From: Pseudomonas tremae
GTDB taxonomy: Bacteria > Pseudomonadota > Gammaproteobacteria > Pseudomonadales > Pseudomonadaceae
Length of the DNA stretch: 40,615 nt
Assembly: GCF_001401155.1 (NCBI RefSeq)
Contig: NZ_LJRO01000194.1
Coordinates: 1-40,615, forward strand
Direction of reading: 5' to 3'
Numbering within the stretch: position 1 is the first letter of the stretch; each line of letters starts with the position of its first letter. This document shows positions 9,014 through 19,343 of this stretch, piece after piece. The position numbers were made by a program, and so were the translations under genes. A model generated the notes under the pieces. That model saw nothing but the letters and a program-made list of their open reading frames with translations, ran no database searches and had not been told where the DNA came from.

Positions 9014-9798
9014 GGAGTGTCCTTATGGCCTGTCTCGCTGCGCGCCATGCGTTTGCCGATGGCCAGGCGGGCGCGTACCGGGAGCAGGGCCAGCAGACGC
9101 ATGGCGAGGATGAACACAGCAGGGAAGGAGACTTCCAGCGGACGACGAGTACGGCTCAGGTTATCGGCAATGTAGCGAGCTGCCTTTTCGACCGGCCAGC
9201 GCATAGGCATCGGGAAATCGTTTTTTTGCGTCAGCGGGGTGTCGACAAAACCGGGACTGACGATCGTGACGTCGATGTTTTCGCTGGCCAGATCAATGCG
9301 CAGAGCTTCGTAAAGGTAGCGCAGGCCCGCTTTTGATGCGCCATAGGCTTCTGCCCTGGGCAGCGCCAGGAATGTCACCGCGCTGGCAACGCCCACCAGG
9401 TGTGGCTGGTTGCCGTTGCGCAACAAAGGCAGGGCTTCTTCAATGCAGTAACTGCTGGCGAGCAGGTTGGTGCGCACCACGCGCTCTACCATCGCTGCCT
9501 CGAAGTGGCGGGCGTCTATGTATTCACACGTACCGGCATTGAAGATCGCGGTGTCCAGCGCTCCCCATTCCTGCGCGATACGCTCGGCCATGGCTTTGAC
9601 TTGCGAGCTGTCGGTAATGTCACCCGTGACCAGCAATACCTGCAGCGGGTGGCTGTCTGCCAGTTTCTGCAGGGGGTCCAGCGTCCTGGCGGTCAAGGCC
9701 AGTCGATGCCCGGCGTCGAGCAGCTCTTTGGCCAGCGCCAGACCGATGCCGCTGCTTGCTCCGGTCAACCAGATGCGTCGTGCAACAGGAGTGTTCAT
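9010..9798 (-). CDS. short-chain dehydrogenase/reductase
   Basis: Classical SDR of 262 residues with the cofactor motif TGASSGIGLA at the N-terminus, the NAG motif (FNAGTCEY), the catalytic Ser and YGASK (Tyr-x-x-x-Lys) and the PGFVDTPLT loop. The substrate is unknown; its place in the operon suggests a lipid-derived substrate. The ATG at 9798 has GAGG just upstream and overlaps the stop of the NTF2-like gene as ATGA; the upstream in-frame ATG at 9819 lies within that gene and is not preferred. Confidence 0.9.
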   Translation of the reverse strand: MNTPVARRIWLTGASSGIGLALAKELLDAGHRLALTARTLDPLQKLADSHPLQVLLVTGDITDSSQVKAMAERIAQEWGALDTAIFNAGTCEYIDARHFEAAMVERVVRTNLLASSYCIEEALPLLRNGNQPHLVGVASAVTFLALPRAEAYGASKAGLRYLYEALRIDLASENIDVTIVSPGFVDTPLTQKNDFPMPMRWPVEKAARYIADNLSRTRRPLEVSFPAVFILAMRLLALLPVRARLAIGKRMARSETGHKDTP

Positions 9799-10217
9799 CC
9801 CAACCTCTTCTTCAGCCAATGGATGACTCGACCCATCACGGGCAGATGTTCATAGAGCAACGCGCCGGCATCGAAGTAATCCCGATGGCGGTAAACCTTG
9901 TCGCGCCACTTCAGGTGCGAGCAGCCTTCTACCCGAATCGTCCGGCCACCGGCAAGACGTGGGTGCGAGTAGCTCATGGTCCAGACCAGATAGCCCTCGC
10001 CGGGACGTACTTCGTCGAAGGCATGGAAGTCGAAATGCAGATCGTGCACGTTGGCATATAGCTGCGCGAAATAGCGCTGCATGGCCGCAAGGCCATGAAT
10101 GTCATGCATCGGGTCGCTGAAGGACACATCTTCGCTGTAAAGCTCGGCCACCCGCTCAAGGTTATCCTTGTTCAGTGCGGCAAAGCCTTCGGCAAAGCTA
10201 TGCAGGAATTCAGCCAT
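9795..10217 (-). CDS. NTF2-like (SnoaL-type) protein
   Basis: A 140-residue cone-shaped NTF2-like domain protein, with an N-terminal helix (FAEGFAALNKDNLERVAELYSEDVSFSDPMHDIHG) typical of SnoaL/limonene-epoxide-hydrolase-like folds. Whether it is an enzyme or a ligand-binding partner cannot be told. It sits between photolyase and SDR in the same run and overlaps the photolyase stop by 8 bp, with AGGAC upstream of its ATG. Confidence 0.88.
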   Translation of the reverse strand: MAEFLHSFAEGFAALNKDNLERVAELYSEDVSFSDPMHDIHGLAAMQRYFAQLYANVHDLHFDFHAFDEVRPGEGYLVWTMSYSHPRLAGGRTIRVEGCSHLKWRDKVYRHRDYFDAGALLYEHLPVMGRVIHWLKKRLG

Positions 10218-11658
10218 TGTCGGGTCCTGCAGCAGGCTGGCGGGCTGGAAGCGCCTTGAAGGCGGCCAGGGCGCGAGCGCGGCTTTTGCTCAAGTCGACG
10301 ATGGGTTTCGGGTAGTCGGCAGCGCCGAACAAACCGCCGATAGATGAAGGGTCATGCAGCTGCTTTTTGTTCAGGTCGGCCAGCTCTGGCAGCCAGCGCT
10401 TGATGAACACGCCTTCGGGGTCGAACCTTTCTGATTGCGATAGCGGATTGAAGATACGGAAATACGGGGCCGAGTCGGTGCCAGTGGAGGAACTCCATTG
10501 CCAGCCGCCATTGTTCGACGCCAGGTCGCCGTCAATCAGGTGGCGCATGAAAAAGCGCTCGCCTTCGCGCCAGTCGATCAGCAGGTTTTTAGTGAGAAAC
10601 ATTGCAACGACCATCCTTAGCCGATTGTGCATCCATCCGGTTTCCAGCAACTGGCGCATCGCGGCGTCGATGATCGGCAGGCCGGTGCGCGCTTCTTGCC
10701 AGGCCAGCAGTTCATCGGGCGCATCGCGCCATTTGAGAGCCTCGGTTTCTGGCCTGAAGGCGCGATGACGTGAAACCCGCGGAAAGCCCACTAACGTGTG
10801 TTTATAGAACTCCCGCCATAGTAGCTCGTTGATCCAGGTCACGGTGCCGACATCGCCAGTTTCGAACTCACCCTGATTGCTGGCCAGAGCGGCATGCAGG
10901 CACTGGCGTGGCGAAATCACTCCTGCTGCAAGATAAGCCGACAACTGGCTGGTGCCAGGTTTGGCCGGAAAATCGCGGTCGGTCTTGTAATAACTGATCT
11001 GCTCATCTGCGAAGGCAGCCATCCGGCGACTGGCTTCGGCTTCTCCTGCTGGCCACAGATCACGCAACGCTTTTGACGGCGTGGCAAAACCCTTTACCTG
11101 CTCCGGGATCGCATCGCTTTTAACCGACAGTGGCTGTTGCGCCGGCGGCGTGCGCACCAGGCGCGGCATGGCCTCGTGCAGACGGGTATAGCAGACTTTC
11201 TTGAACTGGGTGAAAACCTGAAAATAGTTACCGGTCTTGGTCAGAATGCTGCCCGGCTTGAACAGCAATTGATCCAGATGGTGGGTGACGTGAATGCCGT
11301 CTTTTTCCAGGGTCTGCTGTACCGCTTGATCACGACGGGTTTCGTTGACGCCATATTCCTGATTGAGGTGTACGCCTTCGACCTTGAGCTCTTTGCACAA
11401 CGTCGACAGCACTTCGGGCACCTTATCCCAGGTGTCGGCTTCGCGGATCAGCAGCGGCACATTCAGTTTGCCAAGCGCTTTTTCAAGTTCCACCAGATTG
11501 CGCAGCCAGAAATCCACTTTGCAATCGGCGTCGTCGTGGCTGCGCCACTGCGCCGGGCTGAGCAGGTACACCGCCAGCGTCGGGCCCCGCTGCAGGGCGG
11601 CCGTCAGGGCAGTGTTGTCGTGAACGCGCAGGTCGCTGCGCAGCCAGATCAGTTGCAT
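10210..11658 (-). CDS. phrB: deoxyribodipyrimidine photo-lyase
   Basis: Blue-light-driven repair of cyclobutane pyrimidine dimers. The 482 residues include the N-terminal antenna-chromophore domain (LIWLRSDLRVHDNTAL) and the FAD domain with TGWMHNRLRMVVAMFLTKNL, DGDLASNNGGWQW and TDSAPYFRIFNP, typical of class I CPD photolyases (E. coli PhrB has 472 residues). The start follows AAGGAC, 9 bp after the stop of the MerR regulator gene. The pairing with a DUF523/DUF1722 gene mirrors ybgA-phr in E. coli. Confidence 0.97.
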   Translation of the reverse strand: MQLIWLRSDLRVHDNTALTAALQRGPTLAVYLLSPAQWRSHDDADCKVDFWLRNLVELEKALGKLNVPLLIREADTWDKVPEVLSTLCKELKVEGVHLNQEYGVNETRRDQAVQQTLEKDGIHVTHHLDQLLFKPGSILTKTGNYFQVFTQFKKVCYTRLHEAMPRLVRTPPAQQPLSVKSDAIPEQVKGFATPSKALRDLWPAGEAEASRRMAAFADEQISYYKTDRDFPAKPGTSQLSAYLAAGVISPRQCLHAALASNQGEFETGDVGTVTWINELLWREFYKHTLVGFPRVSRHRAFRPETEALKWRDAPDELLAWQEARTGLPIIDAAMRQLLETGWMHNRLRMVVAMFLTKNLLIDWREGERFFMRHLIDGDLASNNGGWQWSSSTGTDSAPYFRIFNPLSQSERFDPEGVFIKRWLPELADLNKKQLHDPSSIGGLFGAADYPKPIVDLSKSRARALAAFKALPARQPAAGPDNG

Positions 11659-11667
11659 GGGAAGTCC

Positions 11668-12579
11668 TTAGATAAGTCCGAGCCTGCCTAGCTCGATCTG
11701 CGCACTGAGCGCGTCGTGGGCGAGGGTCAGGCCAGTTATCTCGTTTGCATGTACGAGCAATTCGGCGTTATGGATCTGCACCGTTGGTCCGCCGAGCACT
11801 ACAGGGCAGGTAATATTGGCCAGCAGCCGCGGCAGTTGGGCGACGTTCAGCGCTTTGCTGGAGTAGAGCAATATGCCGCGTGGCTTCAAGTACTCGGCGG
11901 CCAGTGCCAGCTCGCCGACCGGCAGCGGCCAGTCGAACACTTCTACCGGGCAATCAGCGCTGCTCACCAGCCAGGCTGCGAGCCACAGGTGCGGTTCGAG
12001 CGGCAGGTCGGACTGATTGACCAGCAACAAGGGGCTGCCGCTGAGCTGGCGATTGTTGTGGTAGATCCGTGCGCCAAACTTGCTGCGCAGCCACGAAAAG
12101 AAGAACGTACGCTCCAGACGGGCGCCGAATTTGCCTTGCCAGCGCTGTTCCAGTTCGGCCAGCAGGGGCAGCAGCAATTGTTCGCACAACGTTCTTGGCG
12201 GGTAGAGAGCCATGGCCTGATTAAACACGTCATCGACGCGCCGTTCGGCCAGTTCACCGATTGCGATCAGCAGCGTCTGACGCAACGCGTCCCAATCGTT
12301 GGTGGGGGGCAGGGCATCCTGCGCATTGTCGTCAATCAGGCCTTTGACCTGACTGACCGACACGCCACGGTTGAGCCAGGTGAGGATCTTCATGACGCGC
12401 TGGACATGTTCGTCCGAGTACAGCCGGTGGCCCTTGGCTGTGCGGTGCGGGACGATCAGGCCATAACGGCGTTCCCATGCACGCAGGGTGACCGCGTTGA
12501 CGCCTGTCTGCCGGGCAACTTCCCGAATAGGCAGCCAGTCGCCCGGCAGCTCGGCGTCTTTTTCTGCTTCATTACTCAT
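11668..12579 (-). CDS. MerR-family regulator, LitR/CarH type without B12 motifs
   Basis: A 303-residue regulator: N-terminal MerR helix-turn-helix (LPIREVARQTGVNAVTLRAW through VSQVKGLI, about residues 15-80), then a helical region and a C-terminal Rossmann-like domain arranged as in the CarH/LitR light sensors. The cobalamin-binding signatures are absent: no DxHxxG in the C-terminal domain, and the helical-bundle W is not followed by the Glu-His pair (SWLRSKFGARIYHN). This fits the class II LitR group known from P. putida (PplR1), which represses light-induced genes and is relieved through a partner light sensor. An in-frame TTG at 12588 overlapping the preceding stop is an alternative start; neither has a strong ribosome site. 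Confidence 0.9.
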   Translation of the reverse strand: MSNEAEKDAELPGDWLPIREVARQTGVNAVTLRAWERRYGLIVPHRTAKGHRLYSDEHVQRVMKILTWLNRGVSVSQVKGLIDDNAQDALPPTNDWDALRQTLLIAIGELAERRVDDVFNQAMALYPPRTLCEQLLLPLLAELEQRWQGKFGARLERTFFFSWLRSKFGARIYHNNRQLSGSPLLLVNQSDLPLEPHLWLAAWLVSSADCPVEVFDWPLPVGELALAAEYLKPRGILLYSSKALNVAQLPRLLANITCPVVLGGPTVQIHNAELLVHANEITGLTLAHDALSAQIELGRLGLI

Positions 12580-12584
12580 GAGTG

Positions 12585-13547
12585 TCAAATCGCATTTCGC
12601 AAGCTGAGGTTTTCCGGGTGGGGCTGCATGTAAACCTGCAGTGCCACATAAGGATCAGGGTGTTGGCGAAAATGATGCTTGAGCAGGGTCAGCGGTACGA
12701 TTAGCGGCACGATGCCCTGATGGTACTGACTGATCACTTGCTGGATTTCCTGTTTATCTTCACTGGTGATGGTCTGCTTGAGATAACCGCAAAGGTGCTG
12801 CAACACATTGGTGTGGGTGCTGCGGGTGGCGCACTTCTTCAAGGCTGCCATCAGTTCGCTGAAATACAGAGGGGCTATTTCGTTAGGGTCACTGCGGCCC
12901 ATGCTGCCCAGCATCTTGCCCAGCGCCTTGTACTGCACCGGGTCGTTGGCCATCAACTGATATTTGTAGCGTGAGTGGAATTCGGTCAGCGCGCGTCGGG
13001 TAACGCCATCTTTCAACAGTTGCTGCCAGGCCGCGTAGGCAAATACCCGCGTCACGAAGTTTTCCCGCAGTACGGCGTCGTTGAGACGCCCGTCTTCCTC
13101 GACCGGAAGGTTGGGGTGGCGCTCGCAAAAGGCTTGCGCATAGATACCGCGCCCGCCGCCGTCGACCGGCGCGCCGTTCTCACGGTACACCTTGACCCGC
13201 TCCAGACCGCAGGACGGGGATTTCTGCATGAAAATGTAACCACAGATATCGCCCAGCTCCTCGGCCATCTGTACGCCGTACTCCGCAAGGGCCTCTGTAA
13301 CATCCAGCTCGCGATTGACCGAGCCCAGCGCTTTAGGGTTTTCTGCGTCGCCAACCAGCCTGATCGGCTCTCGCGGAATACCCATGCCGATCGCCACTTC
13401 AGGGCAGGCCTGGACGAAATCGAAATATTTGCTCAGTGCCTGCGTACACAGGTGAGACTCCTTGTGTCCGCCATTGAAACGAACCTCGGCGCCCATCAGG
13501 CAGGCACTGATGCCGAGTTTGGGTTTTTCGATTGCAGGCATGGGCAT
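12585..13547 (-). CDS. DUF523/DUF1722 (YbgA-like) protein
   Basis: A 320-residue fusion of DUF523 (KLGISACLMGAEVRFNGGHK near the N-terminus and QKSPSCGLERV near 110) and DUF1722, the YbgA arrangement; conserved cysteines sit in SACL and SPSCG. The function is unknown, though YbgA is encoded beside photolyase in E. coli. It is the first gene of the ten-gene run, and its ATG at 13547 is preceded by GAGGTG. Transcription likely starts at the promoter at 13603-13630. The stop overlaps or abuts the regulator gene, implying autoregulation if the regulator binds this promoter. Confidence 0.92.
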   Translation of the reverse strand: MPMPAIEKPKLGISACLMGAEVRFNGGHKESHLCTQALSKYFDFVQACPEVAIGMGIPREPIRLVGDAENPKALGSVNRELDVTEALAEYGVQMAEELGDICGYIFMQKSPSCGLERVKVYRENGAPVDGGGRGIYAQAFCERHPNLPVEEDGRLNDAVLRENFVTRVFAYAAWQQLLKDGVTRRALTEFHSRYKYQLMANDPVQYKALGKMLGSMGRSDPNEIAPLYFSELMAALKKCATRSTHTNVLQHLCGYLKQTITSEDKQEIQQVISQYHQGIVPLIVPLTLLKHHFRQHPDPYVALQVYMQPHPENLSLRNAI

Positions 13548-13567
13548 CAATCACCTCTACAGAAGAC

Positions 13568-13625
13568 TTGTACAGATTAACTGTGCTGTACAACTTCTCC
13601 TCATCATAGGGGGATAGGTGTACAA
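13568..13625. promoter_or_regulatory. candidate LitR-type operators (three TGTACA palindromes)
   Basis: TTGTACAG at 13568-13575 and CTGTACAA at 13586-13593 form an exact 8-bp inverted repeat with a 10-bp spacer. A third copy, GTGTACAA, lies at 13618-13625, touching the -35 box of the minus-strand promoter. CarH/LitR proteins are known to bind such palindromes overlapping -35 elements. The same element recurs at the promoter of the renalase-like gene. Binding by the local MerR protein is inferred. Confidence 0.75.
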
Positions 13626-13630
13626 GTCAA
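13603..13630 (-). promoter_or_regulatory. sigma70-type promoter of the DUF523-MerR-phrB run
   Basis: On the minus strand TTGACT (13630-13625) and TATGAT (13608-13603) are separated by 16 bp, a near-consensus promoter reading into the DUF523 gene about 55 bp downstream. A TGTACA palindrome begins immediately after the -35, so a bound repressor would block polymerase. Two further palindromes fall in the leader. Confidence 0.72.
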
Positions 13631-13703
13631 ATTCTTTGTAGAGGGTTTTAAAGGCTGCTGCCGACTGCCTTTGATTCTCGTTCCGCACGTATTGGCACGA
13701 AAA

Positions 13704-15052
<1,349 letters not shown>

Positions 15053-15175
15053 TCAAAACAGCGACCTGTTCAGGTGTGGCCTATGGTTCAGCAAACAGTT
15101 TCCTTTTCCTGACAAGCGAAGCTGTTGAAGATAAGACTGTTCAATTGTCATGCACGCCACGCGAGGTTATCTGCC

Positions 15176-16078
15176 ATGCATATATTGCTGACCGGTGGTA
15201 CTGGTCTGATAGGACGGGCACTCTGTCGTTTCTGGTCCGCTCAAGGCCATGAGCTGACCGTGTGGAGCCGAAAGCCTGCTGATGTGCCCGAGCTGTGCGG
15301 TCCGTCCGTGCGTGGCATTGCCGGTCTCGATGAGCTGGGTACACAGTCGGTGGATGCCATTATCAATCTGGCTGGCGCACCGATTGCCGATCGCCCCTGG
15401 ACCCGCAAGCGCCGTCTGCTGCTGTGGGAAAGCCGTATCGGCCTGACCGAACAGTTGTTGACCTGGCTGGGCACCCGCTCGCAAAAGCCTGCGCTGATGA
15501 TCTCCGGCTCTGCCGTGGGTTGGTACGGCAACTGCGGCGAGCGGGAAATCGACGAAACGTCACCACCTGCCAAAGAAGATTTCGCCAGCCAGCTGTGCAA
15601 CGCCTGGGAAGAAACCGCGCTGCGTGCCGAGTCATTGGGCGTGCGTGTGGTGCTGATACGTACCGGGCTGGTGCTGTCGGACCGGGCCGGTTTCCTGCAA
15701 CGCCTGTTGCCGCCCTTCAGGTTCGGCATGGGCGGGCCTATCGGCAACGGCAGGCAGTGGATGCCGTGGGTTCACATCGATGATCAAATTGCGGCGATTG
15801 ATTTTCTGTTGAATCTGAATGAAGCAAAGGGTCCTTATAATGTCTGTGCGCCGTCACCGGTGCGCAACCAGCAGTTTGCCAAGACACTGGCAGGCATTCT
15901 GCACAGGCCAGCGTTCATGCCCATGCCTGCACTGGCCTTGAAAGTGTTGCTGGGTGAGCTCTCGGTGTTGCTTCTCGGCGGCCAGCGCGCCAGGCCGGAG
16001 CGTTTGCAGGAAGCCGGTTTCACGTTTAGATACACCGAACTCGACACTGCCCTGCAGGAATTGCTGGGCCGCCACTGA
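15176..16078 (+). CDS. TIGR01777 family NAD-dependent epimerase/oxidoreductase
   Basis: An extended SDR of 300 residues with the cofactor motif [13 protein letters not shown] at the N-terminus, the family stretch [19 protein letters not shown] and a C-terminal DUF1731-type end ([15 protein letters not shown]), typical of the TIGR01777/YfcH group. The substrate is unknown. The ATG at 15176 follows GAGG; upstream in-frame ATGs lack the fold. It precedes hemH by 23 bp on the same strand and is probably cotranscribed with it. Confidence 0.92.
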   Translation: MHILLTGGTGLIGRALCRFWSAQGHELTVWSRKPADVPELCGPSVRGIAGLDELGTQSVDAIINLAGAPIADRPWTRKRRLLLWESRIGLTEQLLTWLGTRSQKPALMISGSAVGWYGNCGEREIDETSPPAKEDFASQLCNAWEETALRAESLGVRVVLIRTGLVLSDRAGFLQRLLPPFRFGMGGPIGNGRQWMPWVHIDDQIAAIDFLLNLNEAKGPYNVCAPSPVRNQQFAKTLAGILHRPAFMPMPALALKVLLGELSVLLLGGQRARPERLQEAGFTFRYTELDTALQELLGRH

Positions 16079-16101
16079 AAGCCTTTGAAATAGGATGTTG
16101 C

Positions 16102-17124
16102 ATGACTGATCACGCTTTGTTGCTGGTCAACCTGGGTTCGCCTGCCTCTACTCAAGTGGCCGACGTGCGCAGTTACCTAAACCAGTTCCTGATGGACCCG
16201 TATGTGATCGATCTGCCATGGCCGGTGCGCCGGCTGCTGGTGTCGCTGATTCTGATCAAACGCCCCGAACAGTCCGCTCACGCCTACGCCTCCATCTGGT
16301 GGGATGAAGGTTCGCCACTGGTGGTGCTGAGCAAGCGGCTGCAAGCGGCCGTGAAGAAAGAGTGGTCGCATGGCCCGGTCGAGCTGGCGATGCGTTACGG
16401 CGAGCCCTCTATCGAAACCGTGCTGACACGCTTGTCGGAGCAGGGCTTCAAGAAGGTGACGCTGGCCCCGCTTTATCCGCAGTTCGCTGATAGCACGGTG
16501 ACCACAGTCATCGAAGAGGCCAAGCGCGTGGTGCGGGCCAAATCGCTGAAAATGCAGTTCTCGGTGCTGCAGCCGTTCTACGACCAGCCCGAGTACCTGA
16601 GTGCGCTGGTAGAAAGCGTGCGCCCGCACCTGGAGCAGTCTTACGACCACCTGCTGCTGAGCTTTCATGGTTTGCCCGAGAGGCACCTGCACAAGCTTGA
16701 TCCGACCGGCAAGCACTGCCTGAAAGACGATTGCTGCATGACCGCGCCAGCCGAAGTGCTTGCCACCTGCTACCGCGCTCAGTGCATTCAATCGGCGGCA
16801 GCATTCGCAAAGCGCATGGGCATTCCGGATGGCAAGTGGTCGGTGTCGTTCCAGTCGCGTCTTGGGCGCGCCAAGTGGATCGAACCCTACACCGAAGCAC
16901 ATCTCGATGAGCTGGCGGCGCAAGGCGTGAAGAAGCTGCTGGTCATGTGCCCGGCGTTCGTGGCGGACTGCATCGAGACGCTGGAAGAGATTGGCGATCG
17001 CGGGGCAGAGCAGTTCAAGGAAGCGGGAGGCGAGGAGCTGATACTGGTGCCGTGCCTGAACGACGATCCGAACTGGGCAAAAGAACTGAGCAGGCTATGC
17101 GAGCGTGCGCCGTTGATGTTGTGA
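16102..17124 (+). CDS. hemH: ferrochelatase
   Basis: Inserts Fe2+ into protoporphyrin IX, the last step of haem synthesis. The 340 residues include the N-terminal LLVNLGSP, the catalytic His region [12 protein letters not shown], the YRAQC stretch and the C-terminal [14 protein letters not shown] motif with the acidic metal-path residues. It complements hemA at the other end of the window in the same pathway. Spacing to the upstream oxidoreductase suggests one operon. Confidence 0.97.
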   Translation: MTDHALLLVNLGSPASTQVADVRSYLNQFLMDPYVIDLPWPVRRLLVSLILIKRPEQSAHAYASIWWDEGSPLVVLSKRLQAAVKKEWSHGPVELAMRYGEPSIETVLTRLSEQGFKKVTLAPLYPQFADSTVTTVIEEAKRVVRAKSLKMQFSVLQPFYDQPEYLSALVESVRPHLEQSYDHLLLSFHGLPERHLHKLDPTGKHCLKDDCCMTAPAEVLATCYRAQCIQSAAAFAKRMGIPDGKWSVSFQSRLGRAKWIEPYTEAHLDELAAQGVKKLLVMCPAFVADCIETLEEIGDRGAEQFKEAGGEELILVPCLNDDPNWAKELSRLCERAPLML

Positions 17125-17143
17125 CGTGCTGAACATCAAAGGT

Positions 17144-17194
17144 GGACGCAGAGCGCCCAGAACTGCATGCCCACGCGGAGCATGGGCACGATAG
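17144..17194. repeat. P. syringae-type dispersed GGACGCAGAGCG repeat, copy 1
   Basis: Starts GGACGCAGAGCGCCCAGAAC and ends with the hairpin ATGCCCACGC...GCATGGGCACGATAG. Closely similar copies lie at 27487-27538 and, as an inverted pair, at 32871-33001. It sits between the convergent hemH and uraA, where it may also aid termination. Confidence 0.8.
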
Positions 17195-17214
17195 TGTTCT
17201 GCAAGCGCCAGGCG

Positions 17215-18492
17215 TTACGGCAACTGATCATCCAGTTGCTTGTTCTTCCAGCTGTCATTCCCGGGCAATATCAGGTTCAGGACGATCGCGGTCACGGCGC
17301 ACAGGGCGATGCCTTTCAGGCCGAAATCGTTCGGGCCGTTGCCAGTGCCGATCAGCACGCCGCCGATACCGAACACCAGGGTTACTGAAACGATCACCAG
17401 GTTGCGTGCTTCGGCCAGGTCGATCTTGTGGCGGATCAGCGTGTTCATCCCCACTGCGGCAATCGAGCCGAACAGCAGGCACAGAATCCCGCCCATCACT
17501 GGTACCGGAATGCTTTGCAGCAGTGCGCCGAACTTGCCGATAAACGCCAGGGTAATCGCGAAAAACGATGCCCAGACCATAATCTGCGGGTTGTAGTTTT
17601 TAGTCAGCATCACCGCGCCGGTCACTTCAGCGTACGTGGTGTTGGGTGGTCCGCCAAACAGACCGGCAACAGTTGTCGCCACGCCGTCACCAAACAGGGT
17701 GCGATGCAGGCCCGGTTTCTTCAGGTAATCGCGACCGGTCACGCTGCCGACTGCTATAACGCCACCGATGTGTTCGATGGCCGGGGCCAGCGCGACCGGG
17801 ACGATGAACAGAATCGCCTGCCAGTTGAATTCCGGCGCCGTAAAGTGCGGCAGTGCGAGCCAGGCTGCGTCAGCAATCTTTTTGGTATCGACCACGCCGA
17901 AATAGAACGACAGCGCAAACCCCACCAGCACGCCGGAAATGATCGGCACCAGACGGAAGATACCCTTGCCGAATACTGCCACGATCAAGGTCGTCAGCAG
18001 CGCAGGCATCGAAATCAGCATGGCGGTCTGATAAGGAATCAGCACTACGCCATCGCCGGTCTTGCCCATCGCCATGTTGGCTGCGATCGGCGCCATGGCG
18101 AGGCCGATCGAGATGATCACCGGCCCGATCACTACCGGCGGCAGCATGCGGTCGATGAAACCGGTGCCTTTGATTTTCACCGCCAGACCAAGAAAGGTGT
18201 AGACGAAGCCTGCCGCCATGACACCGCCCATGGTCGCGGCCAGACCGAATTGGCCTTTGGCGAGAATGATCGGCGTGATGAACGCAAAGCTCGATGCCAG
18301 AAAGACCGGCACCTGGCGCCCGGTGACGATCTGGAACAACAGCGTGCCGAGACCTGCAGTAAACAACGCGACGTTGGGGTCTAGCCCGGTGATCAGCGGC
18401 ATCAGCACCAGCGCGCCAAATGCCACGAACAGCATTTGCGCGCCTGACAGAATGGTGCGCCACAGTGGATCGTTGAACTCCTGCTGCGTCAT
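17215..18492 (-). CDS. uraA: uracil/xanthine permease
   Basis: A 425-residue nucleobase:cation symporter-2 family transporter with about 14 membrane segments and the signature GDGVATTVAGLFGGPPNTTYAEVTG; the HIGGV stretch (AIEHIGG) carries the conserved substrate-site Glu. It imports uracil for the UPRTase encoded immediately upstream (4 bp gap), a normal uracil salvage pair. The start at 18492 (MTQQEF) is chosen by proximity to upp and by family length. Confidence 0.95.
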   Translation of the reverse strand: MTQQEFNDPLWRTILSGAQMLFVAFGALVLMPLITGLDPNVALFTAGLGTLLFQIVTGRQVPVFLASSFAFITPIILAKGQFGLAATMGGVMAAGFVYTFLGLAVKIKGTGFIDRMLPPVVIGPVIISIGLAMAPIAANMAMGKTGDGVVLIPYQTAMLISMPALLTTLIVAVFGKGIFRLVPIISGVLVGFALSFYFGVVDTKKIADAAWLALPHFTAPEFNWQAILFIVPVALAPAIEHIGGVIAVGSVTGRDYLKKPGLHRTLFGDGVATTVAGLFGGPPNTTYAEVTGAVMLTKNYNPQIMVWASFFAITLAFIGKFGALLQSIPVPVMGGILCLLFGSIAAVGMNTLIRHKIDLAEARNLVIVSVTLVFGIGGVLIGTGNGPNDFGLKGIALCAVTAIVLNLILPGNDSWKNKQLDDQLP

Positions 18493-18496
18493 CGGG

Positions 18497-19135
18497 TTAC
18501 GCGTCCTTCTGTTTTGTGCCGAAAATCTTGTCACCGGCATCGCCCAGACCGGGAATGATGTAGCCGTGTTCGTTGAGGCGCTCGTCGATGGACGCGGTGT
18601 AGATCATCACATCCGGGTGAGCCTTCTCGACCGCAGCAATGCCTTCCGGCGCAGCCACCAGCACCATCGCACGGATTTCCTTGCAGCCGGCTTTTTTGAG
18701 CAGGTCGATGGTCGCGACCATTGAGCTGCCGGTCGCCAGCATCGGGTCGATGATCATGGCCAGACGCTCGTCGATTTCCGGTACCAGCTTTTCCAGGTAC
18801 GTATGGGCCTGCAGGGTCTCTTCGTTGCGGGCGACGCCTACAGCGCTGACCTTGGCGCCCGGAATCAGGCTGAGCACGCCGTCGAGCATGCCGATGCCGG
18901 CCCGCAGGATGGGCACAACAGTGATTTTCTTGCCAGCGATCTTCTCGACCGACACGGTACCCGCCCAGCCCTGAATATCGTAGTTTTCAAGGGTAAGATC
19001 GGCTGTCGCTTCGTAAGTAAGCAGAGCGCCGACTTCCTGAGCCAGCTCACGGAAATTCTTGGTGCTGATATCGGCGCGGCGCATCAGACCGAGCTTGTGG
19101 CGGATCAGCGGGTGACGGATTTCACGAATGGGCAT
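18497..19135 (-). CDS. upp: uracil phosphoribosyltransferase
   Basis: Converts uracil and PRPP to UMP. The 212-residue length is standard. It begins [19 protein letters not shown], and the PRPP-binding loop is [12 protein letters not shown]; the C-terminal uracil-binding region has [21 protein letters not shown] lies upstream of the ATG. It forms an operon with uraA and is divergent from hpt across 208 bp. Confidence 0.98.
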   Translation of the reverse strand: MPIREIRHPLIRHKLGLMRRADISTKNFRELAQEVGALLTYEATADLTLENYDIQGWAGTVSVEKIAGKKITVVPILRAGIGMLDGVLSLIPGAKVSAVGVARNEETLQAHTYLEKLVPEIDERLAMIIDPMLATGSSMVATIDLLKKAGCKEIRAMVLVAAPEGIAAVEKAHPDVMIYTASIDERLNEHGYIIPGLGDAGDKIFGTKQKDA

Positions 19136-19343
19136 GGGGGAAAGCTCCAGCGGGGCAAAAAATCGGCCTAGATTAATCTATTCAGCTGTTACTGTCTTAA
19201 CGCACGTGCAGTATTGTCCTAAGGCTTCGACGTTCGCTACTTTTAGAAGACACTCGCAACGTTAGTCCAGAATCGCTTGCTCTGGCTTGAACGGATGCGT
19301 ACCTTTGCCCGCTTTTCTTGAACCGCCATAACTGGAGAGCGTC

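Noticed and set aside
11716..12633. 305-codon plus-strand frame across the MerR gene
   Set aside because: Antisense to a protein with a clear MerR helix-turn-helix; no ribosome site or domain.
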